This document shows, one piece after another, positions 30,181 through 38,396 of a stretch of DNA of 44,528 nucleotides. A program made the position numbers and the translations under genes. Source of the stretch: Candidatus Magasanikbacteria bacterium RIFOXYD2_FULL_41_14 (GTDB lineage: Bacteria > Patescibacteriota > Patescibacteriia > Magasanikbacterales > GWA2-37-8); NCBI GenBank assembly GCA_001784475.1, contig MFRE01000007.1, positions 1-44,528 of the forward strand. Direction: 5' to 3'. Every line of letters begins with the position of its first letter. Position 1 is the stretch's first letter. Under the pieces are notes generated by a model that had not been told where the DNA came from, made no database searches, and saw only the letters and a list, made by a program, of their open reading frames with translations.

Positions 30181-31986
30181 TTAGTTAAAATTTATCCAAA
30201 TTTCCACCGCGTCATCGTGTTCGGGCAATCCGGACGGATTATCTTTTTTCAAAATCAACGCCCCGCGATTATACGGTTCATTCGGTATGGCAAATTCTAT
30301 TGTCGCCGTAAATGGCACAAAATCTTCCGTCATCCACTCGCCTTGCGCTGTCGCAAAACTTTCGGCAATAATTTTTCCATCCCAATCCACTAAAATCACC
30401 GGAAAACTGCCTTCAAAAAACCAGGTACCGCGCGCCGAACCGGAAATTGTCAGTGGGCTGGTAATATTTTGACCGGTTTGAAAATTTTCCAATTTAATAA
30501 TTTCGCCTTTATCACTTTTAAATTCATGAAGTGCGTTCGCCGTAACCGGCACGGATACCGGCGCCACCACTGGCGCCTCTATTTTTTTCAACCATCCCAT
30601 TTTATCCGCCAACACCAAAGAACTGAAAAATCCAAAAAACACAAAAATTAAAATAATTATCACTTGGCGCCAAACGGCCGGCCGAAAAGATTTAGCCAAC
30701 TGCGTCTGATTTAACCAAAATATCAGCCCCGTATGCACAAACATCGCCACCGCGTTTAATACCGCCCCGAGCACAATTAAAGTTTTTGGCTCATGCAAAC
30801 CGCCTAAAAGTAACACACACCCAAACACAATTTGCATCCAAAGAAAAATATAATAAATTTTGCTTAAATTAATTTGACCTTCCACATCATTGCCGAGTTT
30901 TTTAATGGCCGCGTTTTCCGCCATTATGCGCGAAGTGGAATCCATCACGCCTAATTGCGTTTGAAATAACATTACGACTACCGCCACCAAAAACGCGACA
31001 CCTAGCGCCCCACCCACTCGTCCGCCAATCATCGCGCCTTCGCTAATCACAAAATTTATCCCTTCGGCATTACCGGACAATCCATAGGCCGTGGTATAGG
31101 CCAGAAGCATTAGTAGCGACATGCACAAAAGACCAATGAACCAAAATACGAGCAGATGTTCGCGGTTAATCAAACGCCACCAGGATTTAAAAGTGGCAAC
31201 ATTTTCCGGCGTGGCCTCGCAGGAAATTCCACTTAATTTTATTTTTTGCGTTGCCCCACTTTTAAATAATCCGGCAATTCGTTCACTGTATTTCCCCATG
31301 CCATATCCTTTTTCTTTCACATAAATTGATTGTGTCAAATTCAAATTCCCACCGGCGCCCGAATACGCGAACGCGGCGAAAAACGCGGCCAAACTAATGC
31401 CGGCCGGCAAAAAACTAAACCCGTCGCCCCGACCAATTAAGCCATTAAACAGCGCCAACCAATCGCTACCATCACTCAAAAATAAAGTTAATATAAAAAT
31501 AAACGGCACGCCTATTAATAAAATTGTTTTGGTGATTTTTTCCATCATGCCATAAACCGTCTGGCCGGAAGATAAAATCAAACCAATCAAAATTAAAAAT
31601 CCCACCGCGATATATTGAAAACCACCCACTCCCAAAACCGAAGCCGCCACTTTGGCCGACGCCGCGATAATTCCGGGCAAACCAAACCCGATAAAAGTAG
31701 AAAAAATGAACCAATACGCCGCCCCCCGCCAAATTTTATTTATGCCCACAAAAACGCTTTCGCCTTTTAAAAGCGCATAGCGTTCAATTTCCATATTAAT
31801 AAAAAATTGAAAAGTGATCCCAATTATCGCGCCCCAAGCAATTCCTAAACCATAATTAGACACCAGATACGGCCACAAAATCACCTCGCCCGAGCCCAAG
31901 CCAAGCGCGAGAATTATAAAACTCGGGCCAATGAGTTTGGAGAGTTTGGGGGGTGGGGGGAGAGGTTGATATAATGATGAAGACAT
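30181..31986 (-). CDS. Nramp-like divalent metal transporter fused to a Gmad2 domain
   Basis: 601 residues from the ATG at 31986 (MSSSLYQ). Residues about 15-470 hold eleven or twelve membrane helices of the Nramp/LeuT-like fold. Helix 1 reads GLGSGEVILWPYL where classical Nramp has DPGN, and the helix-6 region reads AFAYSGAGGNLNLTQS in place of the MPH motif, so ion selectivity is uncertain. After a linker, residues about 505-600 (NITSPLTISGSARGTWFFEG, SFPVILVDWDGK, WMTEDFVPF, NPSGLPEHDD) form a Gmad2 immunoglobulin-like domain, usually found in lipoproteins, presumably outside the membrane. This fusion is unusual. Its TTGTGG/TATAAT promoter ends 9 nt before the ATG. Confidence 0.85.
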   Translation of the reverse strand: MSSSLYQPLPPPPKLSKLIGPSFIILALGLGSGEVILWPYLVSNYGLGIAWGAIIGITFQFFINMEIERYALLKGESVFVGINKIWRGAAYWFIFSTFIGFGLPGIIAASAKVAASVLGVGGFQYIAVGFLILIGLILSSGQTVYGMMEKITKTILLIGVPFIFILTLFLSDGSDWLALFNGLIGRGDGFSFLPAGISLAAFFAAFAYSGAGGNLNLTQSIYVKEKGYGMGKYSERIAGLFKSGATQKIKLSGISCEATPENVATFKSWWRLINREHLLVFWFIGLLCMSLLMLLAYTTAYGLSGNAEGINFVISEGAMIGGRVGGALGVAFLVAVVVMLFQTQLGVMDSTSRIMAENAAIKKLGNDVEGQINLSKIYYIFLWMQIVFGCVLLLGGLHEPKTLIVLGAVLNAVAMFVHTGLIFWLNQTQLAKSFRPAVWRQVIIILIFVFFGFFSSLVLADKMGWLKKIEAPVVAPVSVPVTANALHEFKSDKGEIIKLENFQTGQNITSPLTISGSARGTWFFEGSFPVILVDWDGKIIAESFATAQGEWMTEDFVPFTATIEFAIPNEPYNRGALILKKDNPSGLPEHDDAVEIWINFN

Positions 31987-31995
31987 AATTTTGAT

Positions 31996-32024
31996 ATTAT
32001 ACCAAAAATAAACACTTACCACAA
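31996..32024 (-). promoter_or_regulatory. Promoter of the Nramp-Gmad2 gene
   Basis: Minus-strand TTGTGG (32019-32024), 17 bases, TATAAT (31996-32001) with an extended TGG in front. The -10 ends 9 nt before the ATG at 31986, so the message should be essentially leaderless. Confidence 0.75.
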
Positions 32025-32032
32025 TCTAACTA

Positions 32033-32061
32033 TTGACAATAGCATTTTTTTACGCTATACC
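32033..32061 (+). promoter_or_regulatory. Promoter of the putative small RNA
   Basis: TTGACA (32033-32038), 17 bases, TATACC (32056-32061). It points right, with predicted start near 32068-32069. Confidence 0.75.
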
Positions 32062-32067
32062 TAATTT

Positions 32068-32163
32068 AGGTGCTCGTGTAGGGCTTTGGCCCTCTCACGG
32101 TTAATTACATAAACCGTAGCACAAGCACTGCAATAAGTCATCACATTTTGTGGTGATTTTTTG
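32068..32163 (+). ncRNA. Putative structured small RNA, about 95 nt
   Basis: Starts 7 nt after a TTGACA/TATACC promoter and ends in an intrinsic terminator (CATCACA-TTT-TGTGGTG, 32139-32155, then T6). The body folds as a three-way junction: outer stem GTGCTCGTGT with GCACAAGCAC (32070-32079 with 32119-32128, one mismatch), inner hairpins AGGGC-TTTG-GCCCT (32079-32092) and ACGGTT / AACCGT (32097-32102 with 32112-32117). No protein frame is needed to explain it. It does not show the 4.5S, 6S, tmRNA or RNase P signatures I know. Confidence 0.65.
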
Positions 32164-32216
32164 TTAATCCTCGTTGGGATTGCCATTATGGATAATTCTT
32201 TTCGCTCTTGGAATCC

Positions 32217-32504
32217 TTACAGGGTGTGAGAAAGATTTATAATATTTTTGGCCAGTGGCGAACAGCGCAATCTGATAAATTGATCTTCATTTGTCCTTGC
32301 TTTATTCCTGCCCTTAAATTTTATATGTTCTAATCCTTTAGCATTAAAAGCCATTTCTACTTTGAGATACGGGCACAAAACATTTCCAAAATTTTTATAA
32401 TCCGCCTCAGCTTTCTCTTTAATTTCTTATAATTTCTATTCACTTATTTGCATGCTATTTTAAACTATTTAAATTTTGAACCTCTTTAGTTGTCCAAGTT
32501 TCAT
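32217..32504 (-). pseudogene. Remnant of a small CPR-type protein
   Basis: An open frame from 32426 to the stop at 32217 translates as EIKEKAEADYKNFGNVLCPY, then LKVEMAFNAKGLEHIKFKGR, NKARTNEDQFIRLRCSPL and AKNIINLSHTL. The composition and N(A/S)KG..H(I/L)..K pattern look like a real protein family that I recall from CPR genomes, possibly related to small RelE/PBECR-type nucleases. A stop codon precedes the first residue, an extended -10 (TGGTATAAT) with an ATG at 32504 opens a different frame, and a further frame continues after the stop. I read it as a decayed gene; a 45-residue product from an internal ATG at 32354 is the alternative. Confidence 0.5.
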
Positions 32505-32529
32505 ATATTATACCATAATAAACTAAACC

Positions 32530-32558
32530 TTGACAAAACCGCCAAAATATGCTATAAT
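32530..32558 (+). promoter_or_regulatory. typA promoter
   Basis: TTGACA (32530-32535), 17 bases, TATAAT (32553-32558). Predicted start near 32565, leaving a 170-nt leader. Confidence 0.9.
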
Positions 32559-32564
32559 TACGAA

Positions 32565-32734
32565 CGTTGAGACAAATGAAAGATCACTTTCATTTGCGAG
32601 ACGTGACGTAATTTCAAGCTTAGCTTATAATTACGCCAATCTTATGATCCCTGCGGGGATTTTTAAATTAAAAATAACAAGCGAGACCCCACCCTCGCCC
32701 TCCCCTTTTTATAAAGGGAGGGAAAACTACCAAT
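32565..32734 (+). promoter_or_regulatory. Long structured typA leader with terminator-like hairpin
   Basis: Three hairpins: CAAATGAAAG / CTTTCATTTG (32573-32596), CGTAATT / AATTACG (32607-32635) and ATCCC / GGGAT with T5 (32647-32664), the last a candidate intrinsic terminator or attenuator. The rest (32681-32723) is a dispersed repeat whose AGGGAGGG supplies the ribosome binding site 12 nt before the ATG. Confidence 0.6.
32681..32723. repeat. Dispersed CCCTCCC/GGGAGGG repeat, copy 2
   Basis: Shares GCGAG, CCCCACCCT and the CCCTCCCCTTTTT / AAAGGGAGGGA pair with 27103-27150. Confidence 0.7.
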
Positions 32735-34543
32735 ATGGAAATTCGCAATATCGCCATTATTGCTCACGTTGACCACGGCAAAACCAAATTGACCGATGCT
32801 TTGCTTCGTCAAACCGGTATGGTTACCGATGATTCAATTAGTATGGACTCGAACGCGCTCGAACTTGAGCGTGGTATTACGATTTATTCCAAAAATACTT
32901 CACTTTTTTACAAAGGCACAAAAATTAACATCGTGGACACGCCCGGACATGCTGATTTTGGTTCGGAGGTAGAGCGAATTTTGCGTTCAATTGATTGCGT
33001 ATTGCTGGTAGTGGACGCACAAGAGGGACCAATGCCACAGACTAAATTCGTGTTGCGAAAATCCCTAGAATTAAACTTAAAACCAATTGTTGTAATTAAT
33101 AAAATTGATAAAGCCGCCGCCCGACCGGAGTGGACTCAGGAAAAAATATTAGAGTTATTCATGGACCTAGGCGCAACCGACGAACAACTTAATTTTACGA
33201 CAGTTTATGCCATTGCCAAAAACGGTATAGCCAAAATGAATTTAGCGGATGAGTCCAAAGATTTGACTCCGCTTTTGGATACAATTTTAGCAAAAGTTCC
33301 AACCGCGCCATCTGACACGGCCGCGCCTTTTGCCTATCAACCATTTAATTTGGCCTACGACAATTACTTGGGTCGCTTGGGTATTGGCAGAATTTATCAA
33401 GGAACTATTAAAGCCGCAGATAAAGTATTTATCAAAAAACACACTGGCGAAATAATTTCCGAACAAATCACTAAACTATTTACTTTTGAAGGAACAACAC
33501 GTAAAGAAGTAAAAGAAGCGGTCGCCGGTGACATTGTTATGGTTGCCGGTTTACCGGACATCTACATTGGCGATACTATTTGTATCAATCCTGAACAAGA
33601 ACTTTTGCCGGCCATTAAAATTGATGAACCGACTATTTCTTTAAACTTCTTAGTCAATAATTCACCTTTTGCTGGACGAGAAGGAAAATACGTTACCGGT
33701 CAACAAATTAAAAAGCGTTTGGAAAAAGAATTGGAAGTGAACGTGGGTTTGAAAATTGATTTTTCCGCTGGCGATTATTTCAAAGTCCAAGGGCGCGGTG
33801 AATTACACATCGCAATTTTATTAGAAAACATGCGCCGTGAAGATTATGAAATGCAAGTTTCGCAACCACAAGTAATTATTAAATATATTAATGGTGAAAA
33901 ATGCGAGCCATTTGAAGAAATTACTATCGATATTCCAGAATCCTGCGTCGGAACTGTAATTCAAAAACTTTCCAACCGCAAAGGCAAAATGACTTATATG
34001 GGTCCGGAACAAAATCACACCCGTCTAATTTTTGAAATTCCCACCCGCGGATTTTTGGGTTATCGCAGTGAGTTTGTCGTGGATACTCGCGGCGAAGGAA
34101 TTTTATGTTCAGAAGTTGTTGGTTTTAAACCTTATGCCGGCGATATTGAAAAACACGCAACTGGCTCTATGATTTCAGGCGAAACCGGCAAGGCCCTGGC
34201 CTTTTCTATGGCCAACCTACAAGAACGTGGTGTCTTGTTTATCCAACCTAACTCCGAAGTTTACGCGGGACAAGTCATTGGCAATACTGCCAAGGGCGAA
34301 GATATGACGGTAAACCCCACTAAAGGGAAACAGCAAACCAATATGCGCTCATCCAATGCTGATATCGCAGTCCAACTAACCCCACCCGATGAACTTACTT
34401 TAGAAAAAGGTTTAGAAATCATGTCGGAAGATGAATATCTGGAAGTTACACCAAAAAGTGTTCGCATGCGTAAACAGTATTTGACCGAAAATGATCGCGT
34501 TCAAGCCAAACGAAAAAAACAAGACGAGGAAAAAAATATGTAA
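32735..34543 (+). CDS. typA: TypA/BipA translational GTPase
   Basis: 602 residues, standard length. The G1 P-loop [10 protein letters not shown], switch regions with RGITI and [13 protein letters not shown] (G4), then domain 2, an EF-G-like domain III ([19 protein letters not shown] for ISLNF...), the BipA-specific [20 protein letters not shown], and the C-terminal domain with [13 protein letters not shown] and [22 protein letters not shown]-type ends. BipA binds ribosomes, assisting 50S assembly and stress translation, for example at low temperature. It has its own consensus promoter and a structured leader, suggesting post-initiation control. It lies upstream of, and co-directional with, the CNNM-type gene. 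Confidence 0.97.
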   Translation: MEIRNIAIIAHVDHGKTKLTDALLRQTGMVTDDSISMDSNALELERGITIYSKNTSLFYKGTKINIVDTPGHADFGSEVERILRSIDCVLLVVDAQEGPMPQTKFVLRKSLELNLKPIVVINKIDKAAARPEWTQEKILELFMDLGATDEQLNFTTVYAIAKNGIAKMNLADESKDLTPLLDTILAKVPTAPSDTAAPFAYQPFNLAYDNYLGRLGIGRIYQGTIKAADKVFIKKHTGEIISEQITKLFTFEGTTRKEVKEAVAGDIVMVAGLPDIYIGDTICINPEQELLPAIKIDEPTISLNFLVNNSPFAGREGKYVTGQQIKKRLEKELEVNVGLKIDFSAGDYFKVQGRGELHIAILLENMRREDYEMQVSQPQVIIKYINGEKCEPFEEITIDIPESCVGTVIQKLSNRKGKMTYMGPEQNHTRLIFEIPTRGFLGYRSEFVVDTRGEGILCSEVVGFKPYAGDIEKHATGSMISGETGKALAFSMANLQERGVLFIQPNSEVYAGQVIGNTAKGEDMTVNPTKGKQQTNMRSSNADIAVQLTPPDELTLEKGLEIMSEDEYLEVTPKSVRMRKQYLTENDRVQAKRKKQDEEKNM

Positions 34544-34559
34544 AAAAAATAAATTATGA

Positions 34560-34565
34560 TATAAT
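34560..34565 (+). promoter_or_regulatory. -10 box before the CNNM-type gene
   Basis: TATAAT, 22 nt before the ATG at 34588, in the short gap after typA. It suggests an independent promoter, although read-through from typA is also possible. Confidence 0.45.
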
Positions 34566-34587
34566 ATAAAAGTATCATAATATTACG

Positions 34588-35538
34588 ATGTCATATTTTA
34601 TAATTATAATTTTAGTTGCTTTTTCTTCTTTATTTTCCGGTTTAACTATCGGTTTTTTTAGTTTAAATCGCGACGACTTAAAACGACGCGCTAGTTTAGG
34701 CGACAAAAAAGCCCAAAAAATATATTCCGTTAGAAAAAGGGGGTATTTGCTTTTATGCACACTGCTGATTGGCAATGTCGCAGTCAATTCAGTTTTATCA
34801 ATATTTTTAGGGTCACTAACTACTGGAGTGGCAGCCTGGATTACTTCCACTTCTTTAATAGTATTGTTCGGTGAAATTATTCCACAAGCAATTTTTGCCC
34901 GATATGCCCTTAACTTGGGCGCACGATTGGTGTGGATCGTAAAAATATTTATTTTCATATTTTACCCAATTTGCTGGCCCTTATCTTGGACATTGTTTTA
35001 TATACTAGGCAAAGAACCTGGAAAAATTTATTCCAAACAGGAACTAGTAAAAATTATTGAAGACCACGAGGATTTAGGACTAAGCGGCATTGACGCCGAT
35101 GAAGAAAAAATAGTGCGCGGTGCTTTGTCCTTTTCCGAAAAACAGGTAAAAGAAATAATGACACCAATCGATAAAACACAAATAATTAATGGCGCAGATA
35201 TTTTAAATTTTGATTTGTTAAAAAAAATTAATCAGCTAGGCCACTCCCGCTTTCCAGTTTACGCGAAAAATAAAAAAAATATAATCGGAATTTTGTATGC
35301 GAAAGACATCGTGGGTAATATTAACAAAAATCAATCTACTGTTAAAGAAATAATGCGTTTGGGAATAGTAACGGTTTCAGAAGACACTCGTCTGGATGAT
35401 CTCTTAAATTCGTTTAAAAAAAGCCGCCGTCATTTATATCTTGTAACTAACAAAGACAAAGAAGTGAGAGGCATTGTTACTATCGAAGATGTTCTTGAAG
35501 AAATTATCGGTGATGAAATAATTGATGAATACGATTAA
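34588..35538 (+). CDS. CNNM/CorB-type membrane protein with CBS pair
   Basis: 316 residues. DUF21 transmembrane domain with four hydrophobic segments (about 1-145; the family motif region reads LFSGLTIGFFSLNRDDLKRRA and LLIGNVAVNSVLS), an acidic helical linker, then two CBS domains (about 175-310; SFSEKQVKEIMTPIDKTQ, HSRFPVYAKNKKNIIGILYAKDI, and RRHLYLVTNKDKEVRGIVTIEDVLEEIIGDEI). Family members act in Mg2+ homeostasis, with the CBS pair sensing ATP or Mg2+. The usual C-terminal CorC_HlyC domain is missing, so this is a short version. A shared bidirectional terminator follows. Confidence 0.92.
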   Translation: MSYFIIIILVAFSSLFSGLTIGFFSLNRDDLKRRASLGDKKAQKIYSVRKRGYLLLCTLLIGNVAVNSVLSIFLGSLTTGVAAWITSTSLIVLFGEIIPQAIFARYALNLGARLVWIVKIFIFIFYPICWPLSWTLFYILGKEPGKIYSKQELVKIIEDHEDLGLSGIDADEEKIVRGALSFSEKQVKEIMTPIDKTQIINGADILNFDLLKKINQLGHSRFPVYAKNKKNIIGILYAKDIVGNINKNQSTVKEIMRLGIVTVSEDTRLDDLLNSFKKSRRHLYLVTNKDKEVRGIVTIEDVLEEIIGDEIIDEYD

Positions 35539-35567
35539 AAAAATCCCAACAAATATCGGGATTTTTG
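35537..35567. terminator. Bidirectional terminator
   Basis: Stem AAATCCC / GGGATTT (35541-35547 with 35558-35564), A-run before and T-run after, between convergent CNNM and MATE genes. Confidence 0.85.
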
Positions 35568-35581
35568 TTAATTATAAACTA

Positions 35582-36958
35582 TTATACCATTTCAATACTC
35601 TCTGGGACCTCGGCTGGTTTCGGTTTATGAAGACGCGCAAAACTGCGTTTGAAAACAAAATAAGTTACCACGGTCGCGAATACATCAGTAATCGGAAATG
35701 AAGCATACAGCCCGTGCAAACCAAAAAACAAAGGCAAAATGAGCATTAAAGGAATTAATAAAATTAATTGACGGAGAGTTGATAAAAACAGCGCCTCACC
35801 AGCATGACCCACCGCCTGAAAGTATCCGCCCGCGGCCAACTGAAAACCAAGAAGAGGGTACGCCAAGACGAATACCCGCAACAAATCCTTACCCACCGCC
35901 AATAATTCCTTGTCACCGGAAAAAATTCCTATTAATTGCGCTGGAAAAAGCATCATAATTAAAAAAGCGCCACCAGAAAAAATGGTACTAATTTTAACCG
36001 TTCGTCTCACGACATCTTTAACTCTATCAATTTGCCCCGCGCCGTAATTCATGCCGGCAATTGGCTGCATGCCTTGCAACATGCCAAAAATTGGCATAAA
36101 TACGAGCATGGTAAGGCGCAAAATAATTCCAAAAGCGGCAATGGAAATCTCGGTCGCATAATACGCAAGTGAAATATTTAAAATAACCATCATAACAGAT
36201 CCTGACGCTTGGCGCGCGAATGATGAAGCGCCAATATAAGCCCCCTCTTTCAATAATGCCGGCTTAAATTTGAAATCCTCCTTCTTAATTTCTAAATGTC
36301 GCCCTCCACCAAAAATACACCACGCGACATAAATACTACTACAAAACCAAGCAATAAAAGTCGCCCAAGCGATCCCGGCAACACCCATATGAAAAACAAA
36401 AATAGAGACCGGATCTAAAATCAAATTAATTACCGCGCCAATTATCATCCCAATCATCGCCCGCTTAGCATCGCCAAACGCCCGCACAATCGCATTGCCG
36501 CCTGATGCCACAACAAAAAATACTGCCCCAAACATAACAACTCTGGCATATTCAAAGGCAAAAGAAATAATGTCAGGAGTAGCCCCCAAAATTTTAAGAA
36601 TCGGTCGTAAAAAAATAATCCCAAAAATAATCAGCGGAACAGATGCTACAAAACTTACTGAAAAAAAATTCCCGAGCGCCTGATGCGCTTTTTTGTAATC
36701 ATTGGCTCCAAGCGCGCGTGAAATTATTGATGCAAAGCCCAAACCAAACGACTGAGCCAACGCGCCAATTATCATAATAAGTGGTAAAGACACCGCCACA
36801 CCCGCAAGCGCCAGCGTGCCCACGCCTCGCCCGACAAAAATCGTATCCGCTAAATTATACAAGGTAATTACAAACATACCGGTCATCGCCGGTATTGATT
36901 GTTTCCAAAGCAATTTTCCAATCGGTTTTTCTAAAAATTCTTTTTCTTGGGGGCGCAT
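35582..36958 (-). CDS. MATE-family multidrug/toxic compound exporter
   Basis: 458 residues, twelve membrane helices in two halves. The family signatures IPAMTGMFVITLYNLADTIFVGR and GLGFASIISRALGANDYKKAHQA in the N-half, and GMLQGMQPIAGMNYGAGQIDRVK in the C-half, are clear (NorM/MepA-like branch). It exports cationic compounds in exchange for Na+ or H+. Its 3' end meets the bidirectional terminator; upstream is the tspO terminator, so it is a single-gene unit with a TATACT-type -10 about 24 nt from the ATG. Substrate unknown. Confidence 0.95.
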   Translation of the reverse strand: MRPQEKEFLEKPIGKLLWKQSIPAMTGMFVITLYNLADTIFVGRGVGTLALAGVAVSLPLIMIIGALAQSFGLGFASIISRALGANDYKKAHQALGNFFSVSFVASVPLIIFGIIFLRPILKILGATPDIISFAFEYARVVMFGAVFFVVASGGNAIVRAFGDAKRAMIGMIIGAVINLILDPVSIFVFHMGVAGIAWATFIAWFCSSIYVAWCIFGGGRHLEIKKEDFKFKPALLKEGAYIGASSFARQASGSVMMVILNISLAYYATEISIAAFGIILRLTMLVFMPIFGMLQGMQPIAGMNYGAGQIDRVKDVVRRTVKISTIFSGGAFLIMMLFPAQLIGIFSGDKELLAVGKDLLRVFVLAYPLLGFQLAAGGYFQAVGHAGEALFLSTLRQLILLIPLMLILPLFFGLHGLYASFPITDVFATVVTYFVFKRSFARLHKPKPAEVPESIEMV

Positions 36959-36994
36959 AAATTACAAATAATTATTCAGTCAGTATATCACAAA

Positions 36995-37031
36995 AATTTT
37001 AAAAAACAAACCCGACCAATCGGCCGGGAAA
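36995..37031 (-). terminator. Terminator of tspO
   Basis: Minus-strand stem CCCGGCC-GATT-GGTCGGG (37011-37028, one G-T pair), followed by TTTGTTTTTT. Confidence 0.8.
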
Positions 37032-37049
37032 GCGACTTAGATAGACAAA

Positions 37050-37445
37050 CTATATATTTAAATACATAACTGTTAACTGCAAAATAGTTGCAAATGTAAC
37101 CCACAGTAAATATGGTATTTGGACATAAGCAATCCAGCGTACTGATCTAAATATAACAATTATAGCCCAAATTAAAGTAACCAAAACCAACAAAATATCA
37201 ATTGCCGCCAAATAATTATTTTGCAAACCAAATTGCAGCGGAGTAAAAGCAAAATTAGAAATCAAATTAAGCACAAACGGAACAGCGACGTTACGCGCTA
37301 ACTGTTTTTTTAAAACCATTACAAATACCGCACCAAAAGAAATAGCAATTAAAATATAAAGGACTGTCCACACTGGTCCAAATAACCACGCCGGCGGAGC
37401 CCAGAATGGTTTGATTAGTTGTGAGTACCAAAGATAAGAAGTCAT
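37050..37445 (-). CDS. tspO: TspO/MBR-family membrane protein
   Basis: 131 residues with five helices, the TspO length without the N-terminal extension. The diagnostic stretches are WYSQLIKPFWAPPAWLFGPV followed by WTVLYI (6-31), NLISNFAFTPLQFGLQNN (about 60-77) and WVTFATILQLTVMYLN near the C-terminus (WxxxATxxN form). TspO binds porphyrins and is involved in stress-related tetrapyrrole handling. It is an isolated gene, with its own terminator downstream and a GC-rich hairpin repeat upstream. No heme-synthesis gene lies nearby, so the ligand is open. Confidence 0.92.
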   Translation of the reverse strand: MTSYLWYSQLIKPFWAPPAWLFGPVWTVLYILIAISFGAVFVMVLKKQLARNVAVPFVLNLISNFAFTPLQFGLQNNYLAAIDILLVLVTLIWAIIVIFRSVRWIAYVQIPYLLWVTFATILQLTVMYLNI

Positions 37446-37496
37446 ATTTCTATTATATCAAAAAAACATAATTATAAAATACCGCCTACGGAAACT

Positions 37497-37537
37497 CCCC
37501 CACCCGCCTCGCAATCGAAGCGTTGTGGGCGGGCCTT
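37497..37537. repeat. GC-rich hairpin repeat between proC and tspO
   Basis: CCCGCC / GGGCGGG arms around TCGCAATCGAAGCGTTGT. There is no T-tract, so it is not a good terminator. It is likely a dispersed repeat. Confidence 0.45.
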
Positions 37538-37546
37538 GGGTCGTCG

Positions 37547-38350
37547 TTAAATGCCCCCTCTTAATTCTCGCGCTCGTTTGTAGGCCACCTTTAACGCCTT
37601 ACTATAAATTTTATTTAATTTGGCTTTATCAATTACTTTAAATGCCGCTTCCGTAGTACCTCCTTTTGAGGTCACTTTTTTACGCAAATCACTGGCGCTT
37701 TCTTCACTCATTATTAATAAACTGCCGGCGCCAATAATTGTCTGCCCCACTAATTGTCGCGCCTGTTTTTCATTAAAACCTAATTCTTGCGCTGCCACGA
37801 TTAAATGAGACGCAAAATCAAACACATAGGCCGGTCCACTCCCACTGACGGCTGTGGCCTTGTCAATTAAATCTTCGCTACTTACTTCCAATTCTTGACC
37901 CAATGATTGCAAAATCCTTTTTATGAAACTTTTTTCTGCTTTAAATAATCCCGCGGCTGTCCAAACGCTCATCCCACTCCCGATGCGCGCCGGTGTATTA
38001 GGCATCACACGCGCAACTTTTTTGGAATTAACTAAATTAGATATTTTTTTTATACTGACACCAGTCATAATAGACAAAAATACTTGATCAATTTTTGCTT
38101 TTGGCAAATTACCTAAAGCAACTTCCGCCTGTTGAGGTTTAACGGCCAAAATAATCAAATCGGCATTTTTAAAAGCATCCGCGTTATTTTGTGAAACATC
38201 AATTTTATATTTTTTATTTAAATTGCGTAAACGTTTTAAATCCGGGGCAGTGGCAATAATATTTTTTGCGTTTATGCCAACCATAAGCAGACGAGAAATA
38301 AATACCTCGCCCATCACGCCCGCACCAATGATGCCAATTTTTTTAAACAT
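37547..38350 (-). CDS. proC: Pyrroline-5-carboxylate reductase
   Basis: 267 residues. Rossmann start KIGIIGAGVMGEVFISRLL, ILAVKPQQ, RVMPNTPARIGSGMSVW, and the C-terminal dimer region AVSGSGPAYVFDF...GQTIIGAGSLL...LRKKVTSKGGTTEAAF all match ProC. It reduces P5C to L-proline with NAD(P)H, the last step of the pathway whose first two enzymes are ProB and ProA, located upstream. A triple TGTCCGTACA-type palindrome lies just before its start. No Shine-Dalgarno sequence is seen. Confidence 0.96.
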   Translation of the reverse strand: MFKKIGIIGAGVMGEVFISRLLMVGINAKNIIATAPDLKRLRNLNKKYKIDVSQNNADAFKNADLIILAVKPQQAEVALGNLPKAKIDQVFLSIMTGVSIKKISNLVNSKKVARVMPNTPARIGSGMSVWTAAGLFKAEKSFIKRILQSLGQELEVSSEDLIDKATAVSGSGPAYVFDFASHLIVAAQELGFNEKQARQLVGQTIIGAGSLLIMSEESASDLRKKVTSKGGTTEAAFKVIDKAKLNKIYSKALKVAYKRARELRGGI

Positions 38351-38356
38351 AATTTT

Positions 38357-38391
38357 TGTCCGTACATATGTCCGTACACGTGTACGGACAT
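38357..38391. promoter_or_regulatory. Large palindrome between proB and proC
   Basis: A 24-bp perfect palindrome with no loop (38368-38391; half ATGTCCGTACAC) plus a further direct copy of TGTCCGTACA (38357-38366). The three copies of this 10-mer look like a multi-site operator, or a cruciform/attenuator, immediately upstream of the proC start at 38350. Confidence 0.7.
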
Positions 38392-38396
38392 GATTT

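Noticed and set aside
32068-32163. Known housekeeping RNAs (4.5S, 6S, tmRNA, RNase P)
   Set aside because: The GGAA-type SRP apical sequence, the 6S bubble, the tmRNA tRNA-like ends and RNase P core motifs are absent.
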